A stretch of 64,000 nt of DNA. Source: Mortierella alpina. Taxonomy: Eukaryota; Mortierellomycota; Mortierellomycetes; Mortierellales; Mortierellaceae. A program made the position numbers and the translations under genes. The DNA lies in the NCBI GenBank assembly GCA_029449245.1, contig JANATF010000003.1, positions 3,100,001-3,164,000 on the forward strand. Reading direction: 5' to 3'. The first letter of the stretch is position 1, and each line of letters begins with the position of its first letter. The notes below the pieces were generated by a model, which was not told the origin of the DNA, made no database searches, and saw only the letters and a list, made by a program, of their open reading frames with translations. Shown here piece after piece: positions 44,874 to 54,493 of the stretch.

Positions 44874-46253
44874 TATAGCGATGGTATGTTTTTCTTTGCA
44901 GAAAGTGTAGACAAGCGGAGCAAGTGGTGTAAAAAAAAAAAAAAAAACGATCCGGCAGAGGTTTGAAGGATGAATTGGCGAGTGGTGGAACAGAATGTTT
45001 TTGATGGGGTGAGTGAGCACAAACGCCTGCTTAAATACGATTCGACCTGTCGGTGTCTTCTTTTTCGGCGCCCTTTGAATCATCGTTCTCTGCTCGGTTC
45101 CCCACAGACGTATGGAGGAAACAGAGTGGCATGTAATAAAAGAAAAAGAAACCTTCTGCATGAACTATCGGGTGAGAGGATATTGTCACACCTATCCCAG
45201 CTCATGCCTTCCGCCTTTCGTCTTCCACGTCATGATCTACCATACGCGCATGCACCTGTAGAGTCTACAGCAGCTACAGCAGCACGATTACTTTCAAGTT
45301 CTAGCCATTGTCCAGGCACTGACAACGACGCTCGACAGCCTGGGACGGACCGGCTGCACCAAGAAAGAATGGATCGAGCAGTCATCGCCGGACCTCGAAA
45401 ATACCTTAAAATTTTTTGGTCCTACGCCCACTTGCCGTGTTTCTTGATCCTGGCCGCTTCCGAAGCCTGGTCATTGACCCTGTTGCATCCACAGGCTAGG
45501 TGACACTCCGCTCGCACGGCAGGACTATGGTCTCGGAGAAGAAACGTAGCTGAGCTACTTGTAAGCAATGCGAAAGCCTAGACAGGGACAGGCAGGGTGC
45601 TACCTCAGCGTACTAATCTCTTCATACCGAAGCAGTGAGTACAGTGGGCTGTATCGAAACACATGTATCTACCGAGCTGCTTCTTCCCAATGCCAGCTCA
45701 GGATAGCAATGAACAGTCAAGGGTCTCTCGCACTTTGTACTGTACCACGCTGTTTTCATCTTTTGGGAAAAGGTCGCTGAACGACGAATCCGCAGAGACA
45801 GGTTTTGGAGTCCTAGCTCAGCCGACTATGACAGGAGGACCAAAAGGCTGCGAAATAAAAAAAAGGCAGTTGGGGTGAGACATCGCACAAAGTAGTTTAT
45901 CCAGGTCGGGTCGCACGAACACATGTATGTCACTCCACATGGCCTTCGCCCTTGACTCCTGTGAAGGGTGACTCCTGCCGAGTGGCCTTTTCGGAGGGGA
46001 AAAACACTTTCGTCATGAGGTATTTTTAAACACGCTCAAACTTCCTCAAATGGAATCGTGGTCCAAGCTACACCCGACGTAGCGAAACTTGGGTTTAGCC
46101 CTCTGCTTCCGAGATGTTGCTTCAGGCAGTAGATTGACGCTGAACTAGGACTTGGTCAGCACTTTGGTCACACAGAACCGTTCAAGACATCATTGCAGTT
46201 GTGCGGCTCAAAATGTTTTATGCAGCGACAATCGAACTATTTTAAATGCGTAA
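44874..46253. other. Intergenic region upstream of the YeiH-type gene
   Basis: About 1.4 kb with a T-run at 44932-44946 in the probable leader of the YeiH-type gene, and the 3' region of the first ATPase at the right. No gene was recognised. Confidence 0.45.
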
Positions 46254-49200
46254 TTAAATCCAGGCGTTGAAGAGGCGCAGGTACATCAATTTCGCTCCCT
46301 GAGTGACCACAAGGTACGAAAACAAGGCAGATACCAGGTATGCGTAATAAATAGCAGGCAAGGCTTCCATGGTCAGCAGCTCGCGGAACGCGCCAATGTG
46401 AGGCAAGGACAGCACAATCGCAGAAATGATGAGAGACCCAATAATGACCGGTCTGGCAGCATTGGTCTGGATGAATGGGATCTTGGGAGAGCGGATGATA
46501 TAGATAACCAAGAGCTGAGATAGAGCACCCTCGCAGAACCATCCTGTCTGGAAGAGATGTTCCTTGGGATCACCGGCCGTCTTGATATCAAAGTAGAACC
46601 ACATGAAGAGAAAGGTCGTGATGTCAAAGATCGAGGACCAGGGACCCATAAACACCATGAAACGAAGAATCGAACGGATGTTCCAGCGATGGGGCACAAG
46701 AAGGAACTCCTTGTCCATGTGGTCCCAAGGGATAGTCGTCTGCGAGATGTCGTACAACAGGTTCTGCGTCAAGATGTGGATCGGCAACATCGGAAGGAAC
46801 GGGAGCCAGGCCGACGCCACGAGCATCGAGAACACATTGCCAAAGTTGGAAGAGATGGCCATCATGATGTACTTCATCGTGTTTCCGTACGTCGTGCGGC
46901 CAACCATCACAGCCTCGGCAATCACCATCAACGACTTTTCCAGCAAAATCACATCTGCAGACTCCTTGGCAATATCTGTAGCAGTGTCGACAGAGATTCC
47001 AACATCGGCCTCAGCAAGAGCAGGCGCATCGTTGATACCATCGCCGAGGAACCCGACAACATGGTCCAAGCGCTTCAGAGATCGAATCACAAGCGACTTC
47101 TGGAGTGGCGTCAGCTTGGCAAAGATGGTGGCCTTGCGAGCGAGCTCAGAGATCTGCTCGTCATCGAGGCCAATCAGATCTTCAGTCGTGACGATCGCCT
47201 TGACAGGAAGATCAATCTGCTCACAGACCTTGCGGCAAACGGCAGCGGAATCACCAGTCAGCACCTTGACCTCGATACCAAGAGACATGAGCTCCTTGAC
47301 AGCAGGACCGGTGGACTCCTTGGGAGGGTCGAGGAAACCAATGAGTCCAGCAAAGATCATGTCACACTCGTCCGAGACACCATAGTCGGTCTTGACCTTG
47401 TCCAAGCTTCGGTAGGCAACAGCAACGACGCGAAGACCATCAACGTTCAGACCCTTGTTCATCTCAATCAATTGCAGAATCATCTCGGGGGTCAGGGTCT
47501 GGATCTGGTTGGGCTCAATCTTGTCGAGTACGTCGATAGCAGGCTGGCTAGCGCCCTCCAATGCCATTTGGATATCACCAGAGTCGGTGTTCTCGGACAG
47601 TGGGACTACAATCTTGGTGCAAATGCTAAGCATTTCCTCGACAGCGCCCTTGGAGACAAGAACAGCCTTGTCGTCAGAGATATCACTCAAGACAACAGAC
47701 ATGCGGCGACGGACAAAGTCGAAGGGAATCTCGTCCAGCTTGACGTAGCGAGAGGCAAACGCAACTGCTGCTGCTGTCATACCGGATCCAACGTCTTTCC
47801 CGTTGCCGATCGATTCGTAGTTGGGAAGACCTGAAGCTGTCTTCTCAAAGTACTCAACCACAGCAACATCGAGAAGGTTCTTGAGACCAGTCTGGAAGCG
47901 AGAGTTCAAAAAGGCGAGCTGCAGTGTGTGGATCGAGCTCTTTCCATGGTAGTCGAGATGGCGAACAAGAACGACCTTGTTGTCGGTAAGTGTACCCGTC
48001 TTGTCTGTGCAAAGCACATCCATAGAACCAAGGTTGATAATGGAATCAAGATTCTTGACAATGCACCTCTTCTTGGACATGAGGTAGGCGCCACGGGCCA
48101 AGTTCGAGTTGACGATCATGGGCAGCATCTCTGGCGTGAGACCAACAGCGATCGAGAGCGCAAACGTGGCGGCCGCGGCCCAGTCTTTCTGGATGAGACC
48201 ATTGAGCAGAAGCACTGGAGGGATCATGATTATCATCAGGCCGAAGAAGACCCAGGAGATGTTGCGGACACCCATTTGGAAAGCATTCTCAGGCCGGCGC
48301 TTGGACAGCTCCTTCGCCATGGATCCAAAGAACGTTTCGGACCCGATTTTTTCCACCAAAACCGTGGCAGTACCAGAGACAACCGAGGTGCCCATGTAGC
48401 ATCGGTCAGGGCTTCCGAGGTCCGAGTCATTGGTTTGAAGTGCAATATACTCCGTATCGAAGCGGCGGATACCAATGCAGGCATAGACAGCGCGCAGAAC
48501 GGTGTTCTTGAAGGTGGCGGGTGGGGTAGGGGCAGGTTCATTCTCAAGGAGGTTTCGACGGGCAGGGAAGGGGTCTTGAAATTGGACAGACTTCTCGACC
48601 TGAATGGTTGAGGCGTTCATGGGGATAGCGCTCTTGACCATATCTTCATACGAGTTGTTCTTGTTAGACTTCCAAGAGGCCATAGCCTCGGACGTGGCGC
48701 TAAACTTCTCGACGGGCATAGCTTCACCCGTCAGAGCAGCTTGCGAGACAAACAAATCCTTGGACTCGATGATCTTCACGTCCGCAGGGATCAAGTCGCC
48801 AGCGGAGAGCTGAACCCAGTCTCCAGGAACAACATCCTCGATACGAATGTCCATCCTCACAGTAGCATGATTCGCAATCCTTGCAACATCCTCTGGGGTC
48901 GGGTCTCGAGTGTCAGGGCAAGAGTACAGGCGGGTGACGGTGATCAGGGTGGTGACCATGGACTTTAGAGACTTTGCTGCCATGGCAGACTTCCACTCCT
49001 GCCAGAAGCGTAAGGTCGTGGAGATGAAAACCATGAGGAACATGACCGTTCCTCCTTTGGCGTCGTCAGAGAGAATGGTAGCCGTTGCAAGGATGGCGAG
49101 CAAGATGTTGAACGGGTGAACGAGTGCGTGGAAGAGAACCTTGTACCACACTTGCTCGTTTCCGAACGAGATGATGTTCTTTCCGTGCTTCTCCTTGGCG

Positions 49201-49361
49201 CGTTCGACCTGCTCGTCGTTCAGAGGCAAAAGGCCCGTGAACTCGGAGCCCACAGGCAGAGCGGAGGTGATGGAGGAGACAGATGTGACGGTGTCGTAGA
49301 CAGTGCCATGGTGAGCCTTAATAGCCTCGATGGCCTTGTTGACGTTGTCAGGGGAAGACAT
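46254..49361 (-). CDS. MgtA-type (P3B) P-type ATPase, probable Mg2+ transporter, copy 1
   Basis: An uninterrupted frame of 1035 residues. It shows LTGEAMPVEK (actuator domain), DKTGTLT (phosphorylated Asp), KVLTGD and GDGINDAPALAEADVG. The C-terminal membrane part, GNVFSMLVASAWLPFLPMLP then NLLYDISQTTIPWDHMD and MGPWSSIFDI, is the signature of bacterial MgtA/MgtB magnesium-import ATPases. The gene should move Mg2+ (or a related ion) at the plasma membrane or an organelle, driven by ATP. Compared with bacterial forms it has an extra stretch of about 50 residues after DMVKSAIP. Two short untranslated exons appear to precede the coding exon. Copy 2 lies 1.6 kb upstream. Long open frames on the opposite strand are shadows of the codon use. 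Confidence 0.9.
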   Translation of the reverse strand: MSSPDNVNKAIEAIKAHHGTVYDTVTSVSSITSALPVGSEFTGLLPLNDEQVERAKEKHGKNIISFGNEQVWYKVLFHALVHPFNILLAILATATILSDDAKGGTVMFLMVFISTTLRFWQEWKSAMAAKSLKSMVTTLITVTRLYSCPDTRDPTPEDVARIANHATVRMDIRIEDVVPGDWVQLSAGDLIPADVKIIESKDLFVSQAALTGEAMPVEKFSATSEAMASWKSNKNNSYEDMVKSAIPMNASTIQVEKSVQFQDPFPARRNLLENEPAPTPPATFKNTVLRAVYACIGIRRFDTEYIALQTNDSDLGSPDRCYMGTSVVSGTATVLVEKIGSETFFGSMAKELSKRRPENAFQMGVRNISWVFFGLMIIMIPPVLLLNGLIQKDWAAAATFALSIAVGLTPEMLPMIVNSNLARGAYLMSKKRCIVKNLDSIINLGSMDVLCTDKTGTLTDNKVVLVRHLDYHGKSSIHTLQLAFLNSRFQTGLKNLLDVAVVEYFEKTASGLPNYESIGNGKDVGSGMTAAAVAFASRYVKLDEIPFDFVRRRMSVVLSDISDDKAVLVSKGAVEEMLSICTKIVVPLSENTDSGDIQMALEGASQPAIDVLDKIEPNQIQTLTPEMILQLIEMNKGLNVDGLRVVAVAYRSLDKVKTDYGVSDECDMIFAGLIGFLDPPKESTGPAVKELMSLGIEVKVLTGDSAAVCRKVCEQIDLPVKAIVTTEDLIGLDDEQISELARKATIFAKLTPLQKSLVIRSLKRLDHVVGFLGDGINDAPALAEADVGISVDTATDIAKESADVILLEKSLMVIAEAVMVGRTTYGNTMKYIMMAISSNFGNVFSMLVASAWLPFLPMLPIHILTQNLLYDISQTTIPWDHMDKEFLLVPHRWNIRSILRFMVFMGPWSSIFDITTFLFMWFYFDIKTAGDPKEHLFQTGWFCEGALSQLLVIYIIRSPKIPFIQTNAARPVIIGSLIISAIVLSLPHIGAFRELLTMEALPAIYYAYLVSALFSYLVVTQGAKLMYLRLFNAWI

Positions 49362-49403
49362 TGCTGCAGTTGGCGTGGCTTCTTAGGGTGGTTTGTACGA
49401 AGA
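49362..49403 (-). other. Leader part of the coding exon, ATPase copy 1 (inferred)
   Basis: A CAG acceptor at 49406-49404 is followed by TCTTCGTACAAACC and, 42 nt after the splice site, the start codon. The same acceptor and first bases (TCTTCATATAAACC) occur before copy 2, which supports a spliced leader. Confidence 0.55.
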
Positions 49404-49549
49404 CTGTTTGCAATGTGAAGCCAAGCAAAAGAGCGCACGAGTGTTAGACGGAGCAAGGACGCCAGATGGCAAGAGCATTATGGCAAGAGCATCTGCACAC
49501 ACAAAGACAAGATACGAGGAGCAACAGCGGAACGAACGATGGATCTTAC

Positions 49550-49605
49550 CTGGATCACGCAGACAAGCAGCGCACGGTTACGGGTGGAGTTGATGGTCGC
49601 CAGTG
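49550..49605 (-). other. Second untranslated leader exon, ATPase copy 1 (inferred)
   Basis: The exon runs from CACTGGCGA, after an ATAG acceptor, to GTGATCCAG before a GTAAGA donor. Both ends are conserved in copy 2, while the middle is not. Length is 56 nt here and 59 nt in copy 2. Confidence 0.55.
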
Positions 49606-49717
49606 CTATGAGTGACGGCACAATGCGCCAGCGTTAGACTGCATTGCTGAGGAGACTCGAATCAACGGGCGGCTACAGCAGTGAGAGGCGAGAGCTTACC
49701 AGTGGGCGAGGAGGGGA

Positions 49718-49750
49718 TAAGGGGGCAAGTCGACGCCAATTCTTGGATAC
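49718..49750 (-). promoter_or_regulatory. 33-nt leader element shared exactly with ATPase copy 2
   Basis: On the minus strand the element begins GTATCCAAGAATTGG and ends TTGCCCCCTTA, 18 nt before a GTAAGC donor that would end the first leader exon. The identical 33 nt occur at 54329-54361, with unlike sequence on both sides. It includes a small CCAA-GAA-TTGG hairpin. A TATA-like TATATAAC lies about 195 bp upstream (49944-49951). Confidence 0.6.
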
Positions 49751-49943
49751 GGGTGACCAGGAAAGGCTGGAGGCTGCGTGGATGGGTTGCGGTGGAGCGG
49801 GGGTGTGGTGTGGATGAGAAAGACGGCCGAGAGGAGTCTTGTGGAGTCTTGTTCGAGGGCAGGCAAGATGGGTGTTTGGCGAGAAACGAAGAAGCAAGAG
49901 CAGATAGAAAAGGGGCGGCAGATAGAGCCAAAAAAAGGGCGCC

Positions 49944-49951
49944 GTTATATA
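49944..49951 (-). promoter_or_regulatory. TATA box of ATPase copy 1
   Basis: The minus strand reads TATATAAC, upstream of all inferred leader exons. It marks the likely promoter about 0.6 kb before the start codon. Confidence 0.45.
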
Positions 49952-50949
49952 CCACTCACCGCCGCTAGACACCGTCGCATGTGTCTGAGCCAACCATATT
50001 TTTATCCCTGATTAGGTGCAAAACCACTCGCCAAGCTAATTCAGCGAAACAAGCGACGGAACAACGTTGTGGCGCCCAGCTCTCGACCATCTGTTTTTTT
50101 TTTTTACGCTGTACCCGCAGCACGGTATCGCTCTGTGCCAGCAGCACCGAGTCAGATTCCTAGACATCCCAAACATCCTGGCATCTCCAGAGGAAACCCC
50201 ATGTGGCGGACTGGGAAAAGACTCGTATCTCAGCGAGAGCTGCGTGGGCCTGATTTGACAGCGGTGGCCCTCAAAATGCCTCATCTGTCCATCTGTCCAT
50301 CTGTCCGTGTGGATTCGCCGGTGCACTGACACTTCGAAAACAAATAATTCTGTCTCCGCTCTTTTTCAGGACGCCCATTTTTGCTCACACCGCTTCGTAT
50401 TGCTGTAATGGAGGCTCTTGGCTGTTGCAACTATGAGCGGTAGATCACCGAGATACCGTGAGGGTGCGCCCTCGGACGACGGCGTCGAGCAGATAGCAAA
50501 GGGCAGCGACGAGACGGGGGTTGAAATAAGTAAGCGCAAGTAAGCGCAAGTCAGCGCAGGTCAGCGTCGAAGGCGAGGAAAGACACTTTGTGTAGGCGCA
50601 ACAGAGAAGGCAGCTGTTTTGCCGCAGTACGAGTCGTCTCCGAGCTGCACACCTGCAAGCTACGAAAGATCTGGTCTACTCTACTGCGGATCCTTGAGAA
50701 CACCAGATACGAGCCGAAAGGGCACAACGTCACACTGCCCCTCGCCTGAGACATCTCCTGGAACATGCCGATAATCTGATGGTCTGGAGGGCACCACTCC
50801 GGTTGCTTCCCCTCCTCCAGACTCGTTACTATTTATTGCAGCAACATGAAGGTAATAAAGATAACGAAGTTGAACTAAGGTTTGCAAATGAGCGATCGAC
50901 TGAGCGTTCTGCACGGTGTATGGGCAAAAAGGGGGGGAAAAGGGCTGCT
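49952..50949. other. Intergenic region between the two ATPases
   Basis: About 1 kb with the upstream control region of copy 1 and the 3' end of copy 2. No gene is seen. Confidence 0.5.
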
Positions 50950-53900
50950 CTAGAACCACGTGTTGAAGAGGCGCAAGTAGATCATCTTGGCGCCCTGCGT
51001 CACCGCAAAGTACGAGATGAGGCATCCAACCAGGTAGGCATAATAAATGGCAGGCAGATGCACCAGCTGGAAGAACCCGTGGAAGGCATCGATGTAAGGC
51101 AGGCCCAGAATGATGGCAGAGATGATGACTGTGGCTACCATGATCGGTCTGGCAGCGTTGGTCTGGATGAATGGGATCTTGGGAGAGCGGATGATATAGA
51201 TAACCAAGAGCTGAGACAGAGCACCCTCGCAGAACCACCCGGTCTGGAAGAGAAGAAGCTTGTAGGGATCATCGGCCGTCTTGATATCAAAGTAGAACCA
51301 CATGAAGAGGTAGGTCGTAATGTCAAATATCGAGGACCAGGGACCCATAAACAGCATGAACCGGACAATCGAGCGAATGCTCCATCGGTGAGGCACAAGA
51401 AGGAACTCCTTGTCCATGTGGTCCCAGGGGATAGTCGTCTGCGAGATATCGTACAACAGGTTCTGCGTCAAGATGTGGATCGGCAACATCGGAAGGAACG
51501 GGAGCCAGGCCGACGCCACGAGCATCGAGAACACATTGCCAAAGTTGGAAGAGATGGCCATCATGATGTACTTCATCGTGTTTCCGTACGTCGTGCGGCC
51601 AACCATCACAGCCTCGGCAATCACCATCAACGACTTTTCCAGCAAAATCACATCTGCAGACTCCTTGGCAATATCTGTAGCAGTGTCGACAGAGATTCCA
51701 ACATCGGCCTCAGCAAGAGCAGGCGCATCGTTGATACCATCGCCGAGGAACCCGACAACATGGTCCAAGCGCTTCAGAGATCGAATCACAAGCGACTTCT
51801 GGAGTGGCGTCAGCTTGGCAAAGATGGTGGCCTTGCGAGCGAGCTCAGAGATCTGCTCGTCATCGAGGCCAATCAGATCTTCAGTCGTGACGATCGCCTT
51901 GACAGGAAGATCAATCTGCTCACAGACCTTGCGGCAAACGGCAGCGGAATCACCAGTCAGCACCTTGACCTCGATACCAAGAGACATGAGCTCCTTGACA
52001 GCAGGACCGGTGGACTCCTTGGGAGGGTCGAGGAAACCAATGAGTCCAGCAAAGATCATGTCACACTCGTCCGAAACACCATAGTCGGTCTTGACCTTGT
52101 CCAAGCTGCGGTAGGCAACAGCAACGACGCGAAGACCATCAACGTTCAGACCCTTGTTCATCTCAATCAATTGCAGAATCATCTCGGGGGTCAAGGTATG
52201 GATCTGATCATCTTGGATCTGTCCGAGAACATCAATACTCTGAACATGGTCATCTCTGGGGAGCTCCTGAATGCCGTTGTCAGAACGCGGGATCACGATC
52301 TTGGTACAAATTCTCAGCATTTCCTCGACAGCGCCCTTGGAGACAAGAACAGCCTTGTCGTCAGAGATATCACTCAAGACAACAGACATGCGGCGACGGA
52401 CAAAGTCGAAGGGAATCTCGTCCAGCTTGACGTAGCGAGAGGCAAACGCAACTGCTGCTGCTGTCATACCAGATCCAGCGTCTTTCCCGTTGCCGATCGA
52501 TTCGTAGTTGGGAAGACCTGAAGCTGTCTTCTCAAAATACTCAACCACAGCAACATCGAGAAGGTTCTTGAGACCGGTCTGGAAGCGAGAGTTCAAAAAG
52601 GCGAGCTGCAGTGTGTGGATCGAACTCTTTCCATGGTAGTCGAGATGGCGAACAAGAACGACCTTGTTGTCGGTAAGTGTACCCGTCTTGTCTGTGCAAA
52701 GCACATCCATAGAACCAAGGTTGATGATGGAATCGAGATTCTTGACAATGGATCGCTTCTTGGACATGAGGTAGGCGCCACGGGCCAAGTTCGAGTTGAC
52801 GATCATGGGCAGCATCTCTGGAGTAAGACCAACAGCAACTGAAAGCGCGAAAAGGACTGATGCCCTCCAGTCCTTCTGGAGCAGTCCATTGATCAAGATA
52901 ACAGGCGGGATCATGCAGCCCATGATGGCGAAGAACAGCCAGGAGATGTTACGGACACCCATTTGGAATGCAGACTCGGGTCGGCGCTTGGACAGCTCTT
53001 TCGCCATGGATCCAAAGAATGTCTCGGACCCGATCTTATCCACCAAGACTGTTGCTGTGCCAGAAACAACAGAGGTGCCCATATAGCAGCGGTCAGGGGA
53101 GCCAAGATCAACATTGTTGCCGTGATGAGCCGCGGTCACTGGATCGAAGCGGCGGATACCAAGGCAGGCATAAATAGGCCGCAGAATGGAGTCTTTCAGG
53201 GGGCGTGAGGCAGGAGCGAGGGCCGGAATCTGGGACTTGATCTGGTCTGGGCGCTGGACACTCTTCTCCATCGCAATGGACGAGGTACCCCGAGGAATGG
53301 CGCTGTTGACCATATCTTCATAGGAGTTGTTCTTGTTCGCATTAAAAGCTGCCATAGCCTCGGAATGGGCGCTGAACTTCTCAACGGGCATCGCCTCGCC
53401 CGTCAATGCCGCTTGAGAGACAAACAGATCCTTGGACTCGATGATCTTCACGTCAGCAGGGATCAGGTCGCCAGCGGAGAGCTGGACCCAATCGCCAGGG
53501 ACGACATCCTCGATAGGAATGTCCATCCTGACTGTGGCATGCCTCATGATCCTCTCCACATCTTGATGGGTGGGATCACGATGCTTGGAGCAAGAATAAA
53601 GACGAGTGACGGTGATGAGAGTGGAGACCATGGACTTGAGAGACTTTGCTGCCGCGGCAGATTTCCACTCTTGCCAGAAACGCAGGGCAGTGGAGACGAA
53701 GACCATGATCAACATGATAATCACTCCATCGAGGTCCTCTTCGGTGAGGAAGGTTGCGAGGGCCAGAATCATGAGAAGGATATTGAACGGGTGCATGAGC
53801 GCGTGGAAGAGGACCTTGTACCACACTTGCTCGTTTCCGAACGAGATGATGTTGCTGCCGTGAAGTTGTTTGGCGTGTTCGACCTGCTCATCGTTCAGAG

Positions 53901-54042
53901 GTAGGAGGCCAGCAAACTCTGAGCCTTCGAGCTGATTGGAGGTGATAGAACCAGGAATGTCATCGGCACCATAGACAGTGCCGTGATTAGCCTGGAGTGC
54001 TTGGATCGTGTCTCTGACGCTGAGAGGTGTGGGCTGCGACAT
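50950..54042 (-). CDS. MgtA-type (P3B) P-type ATPase, probable Mg2+ transporter, copy 2
   Basis: An uninterrupted frame of 1030 residues with the same motifs as copy 1: LTGEAMPVEK, DKTGTLT, KVLTGD, GDGINDAPALAEADVG and the MgtA-type membrane C-terminus. Its N-terminal half, first membrane pairs and last 200 residues differ from copy 1 at many positions. Two central tracts (about 51449-52193 and 52315-52821) are almost identical to copy 1 at the DNA level, including silent positions. Between them lies a short divergent loop of the nucleotide-binding domain (VIPRSDNGIQELPRDD here). The gene has the same inferred three-part leader as copy 1. Different membrane residues may tune substrate or affinity; this is inference. 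Confidence 0.9.
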   Translation of the reverse strand: MSQPTPLSVRDTIQALQANHGTVYGADDIPGSITSNQLEGSEFAGLLPLNDEQVEHAKQLHGSNIISFGNEQVWYKVLFHALMHPFNILLMILALATFLTEEDLDGVIIMLIMVFVSTALRFWQEWKSAAAAKSLKSMVSTLITVTRLYSCSKHRDPTHQDVERIMRHATVRMDIPIEDVVPGDWVQLSAGDLIPADVKIIESKDLFVSQAALTGEAMPVEKFSAHSEAMAAFNANKNNSYEDMVNSAIPRGTSSIAMEKSVQRPDQIKSQIPALAPASRPLKDSILRPIYACLGIRRFDPVTAAHHGNNVDLGSPDRCYMGTSVVSGTATVLVDKIGSETFFGSMAKELSKRRPESAFQMGVRNISWLFFAIMGCMIPPVILINGLLQKDWRASVLFALSVAVGLTPEMLPMIVNSNLARGAYLMSKKRSIVKNLDSIINLGSMDVLCTDKTGTLTDNKVVLVRHLDYHGKSSIHTLQLAFLNSRFQTGLKNLLDVAVVEYFEKTASGLPNYESIGNGKDAGSGMTAAAVAFASRYVKLDEIPFDFVRRRMSVVLSDISDDKAVLVSKGAVEEMLRICTKIVIPRSDNGIQELPRDDHVQSIDVLGQIQDDQIHTLTPEMILQLIEMNKGLNVDGLRVVAVAYRSLDKVKTDYGVSDECDMIFAGLIGFLDPPKESTGPAVKELMSLGIEVKVLTGDSAAVCRKVCEQIDLPVKAIVTTEDLIGLDDEQISELARKATIFAKLTPLQKSLVIRSLKRLDHVVGFLGDGINDAPALAEADVGISVDTATDIAKESADVILLEKSLMVIAEAVMVGRTTYGNTMKYIMMAISSNFGNVFSMLVASAWLPFLPMLPIHILTQNLLYDISQTTIPWDHMDKEFLLVPHRWSIRSIVRFMLFMGPWSSIFDITTYLFMWFYFDIKTADDPYKLLLFQTGWFCEGALSQLLVIYIIRSPKIPFIQTNAARPIMVATVIISAIILGLPYIDAFHGFFQLVHLPAIYYAYLVGCLISYFAVTQGAKMIYLRLFNTWF

Positions 54043-54160
54043 GTTGGACCAATTCGCTTAGGGGGGTTTATATGAAGACTGTGGTAGAGTATTAGTATCC
54101 ACCTCATGCCGCGTGAATGAACTTTTGCGTGCCGTCGGGCTCATCGACGTTGTATCCTAC

Positions 54161-54219
54161 CTGGATCACAGAGATTAGCTGCTCACTGCTTGAAGGAGAT
54201 TCGCAGATTTTCGCCAGTG
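54161..54219 (-). other. Second untranslated leader exon, ATPase copy 2 (inferred)
   Basis: The exon runs from CACTGGCGA after an ATAG acceptor to GTGATCCAG before a GTAGGA donor, matching copy 1 at both ends. The coding exon then begins at 54078 with TCTTCATATAAACC after a CAG acceptor, 36 nt before the start codon. Confidence 0.55.
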
Positions 54220-54328
54220 CTATTTTGCAAAGAGTAGGTAAAAAAGAGCGTGTAAGTCAAGAGAAGGATATTTCCAAATAAACAGAATCTCGTCTATGAG
54301 CTCAACATACCGATTGACGAACGGGCAG

Positions 54329-54361
54329 TAAGGGGGCAAGTCGACGCCAATTCTTGGATAC
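54329..54361 (-). promoter_or_regulatory. 33-nt leader element shared exactly with ATPase copy 1
   Basis: The same 33 nt as at 49718-49750, followed 18 nt later by a GTATGT donor that would end the first leader exon. No ATG lies between the TATA box and the element, so it is unlikely to act through an upstream peptide. Confidence 0.6.
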
Positions 54362-54483
54362 AATGGCTGAGAACTGTAAGAGTTTTTTAACGCGTGTAGG
54401 AGAGGAGCTGGGCAGGACAGCTCTGTTGGTCGAAGGAGGGATGTTTGTTTGAAAAACGACGATCAACAGGGGGCTGGATCAAT

Positions 54484-54493
54484 CCTTTTTATA
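54484..54493 (-). promoter_or_regulatory. TATA box of ATPase copy 2
   Basis: The minus strand reads TATAAAAAGG, about 120 bp before the shared leader element and 440 bp before the start codon. Confidence 0.5.

Noticed and set aside
49673-49993. Upstream reading frame encoding SKNWRRLAPL across the shared leader element
   Set aside because: Copy 2 has no ATG upstream of the same element, so translation of this peptide is not conserved.
50779-52521. Long open frame (580 codons) on the strand opposite ATPase copy 2, and a similar one of 425 codons at 46557-47834
   Set aside because: Both mirror the coding strand of well-supported ATPases with biased codon use. Their similarity to each other simply follows the shared DNA tracts, and no domain is seen.
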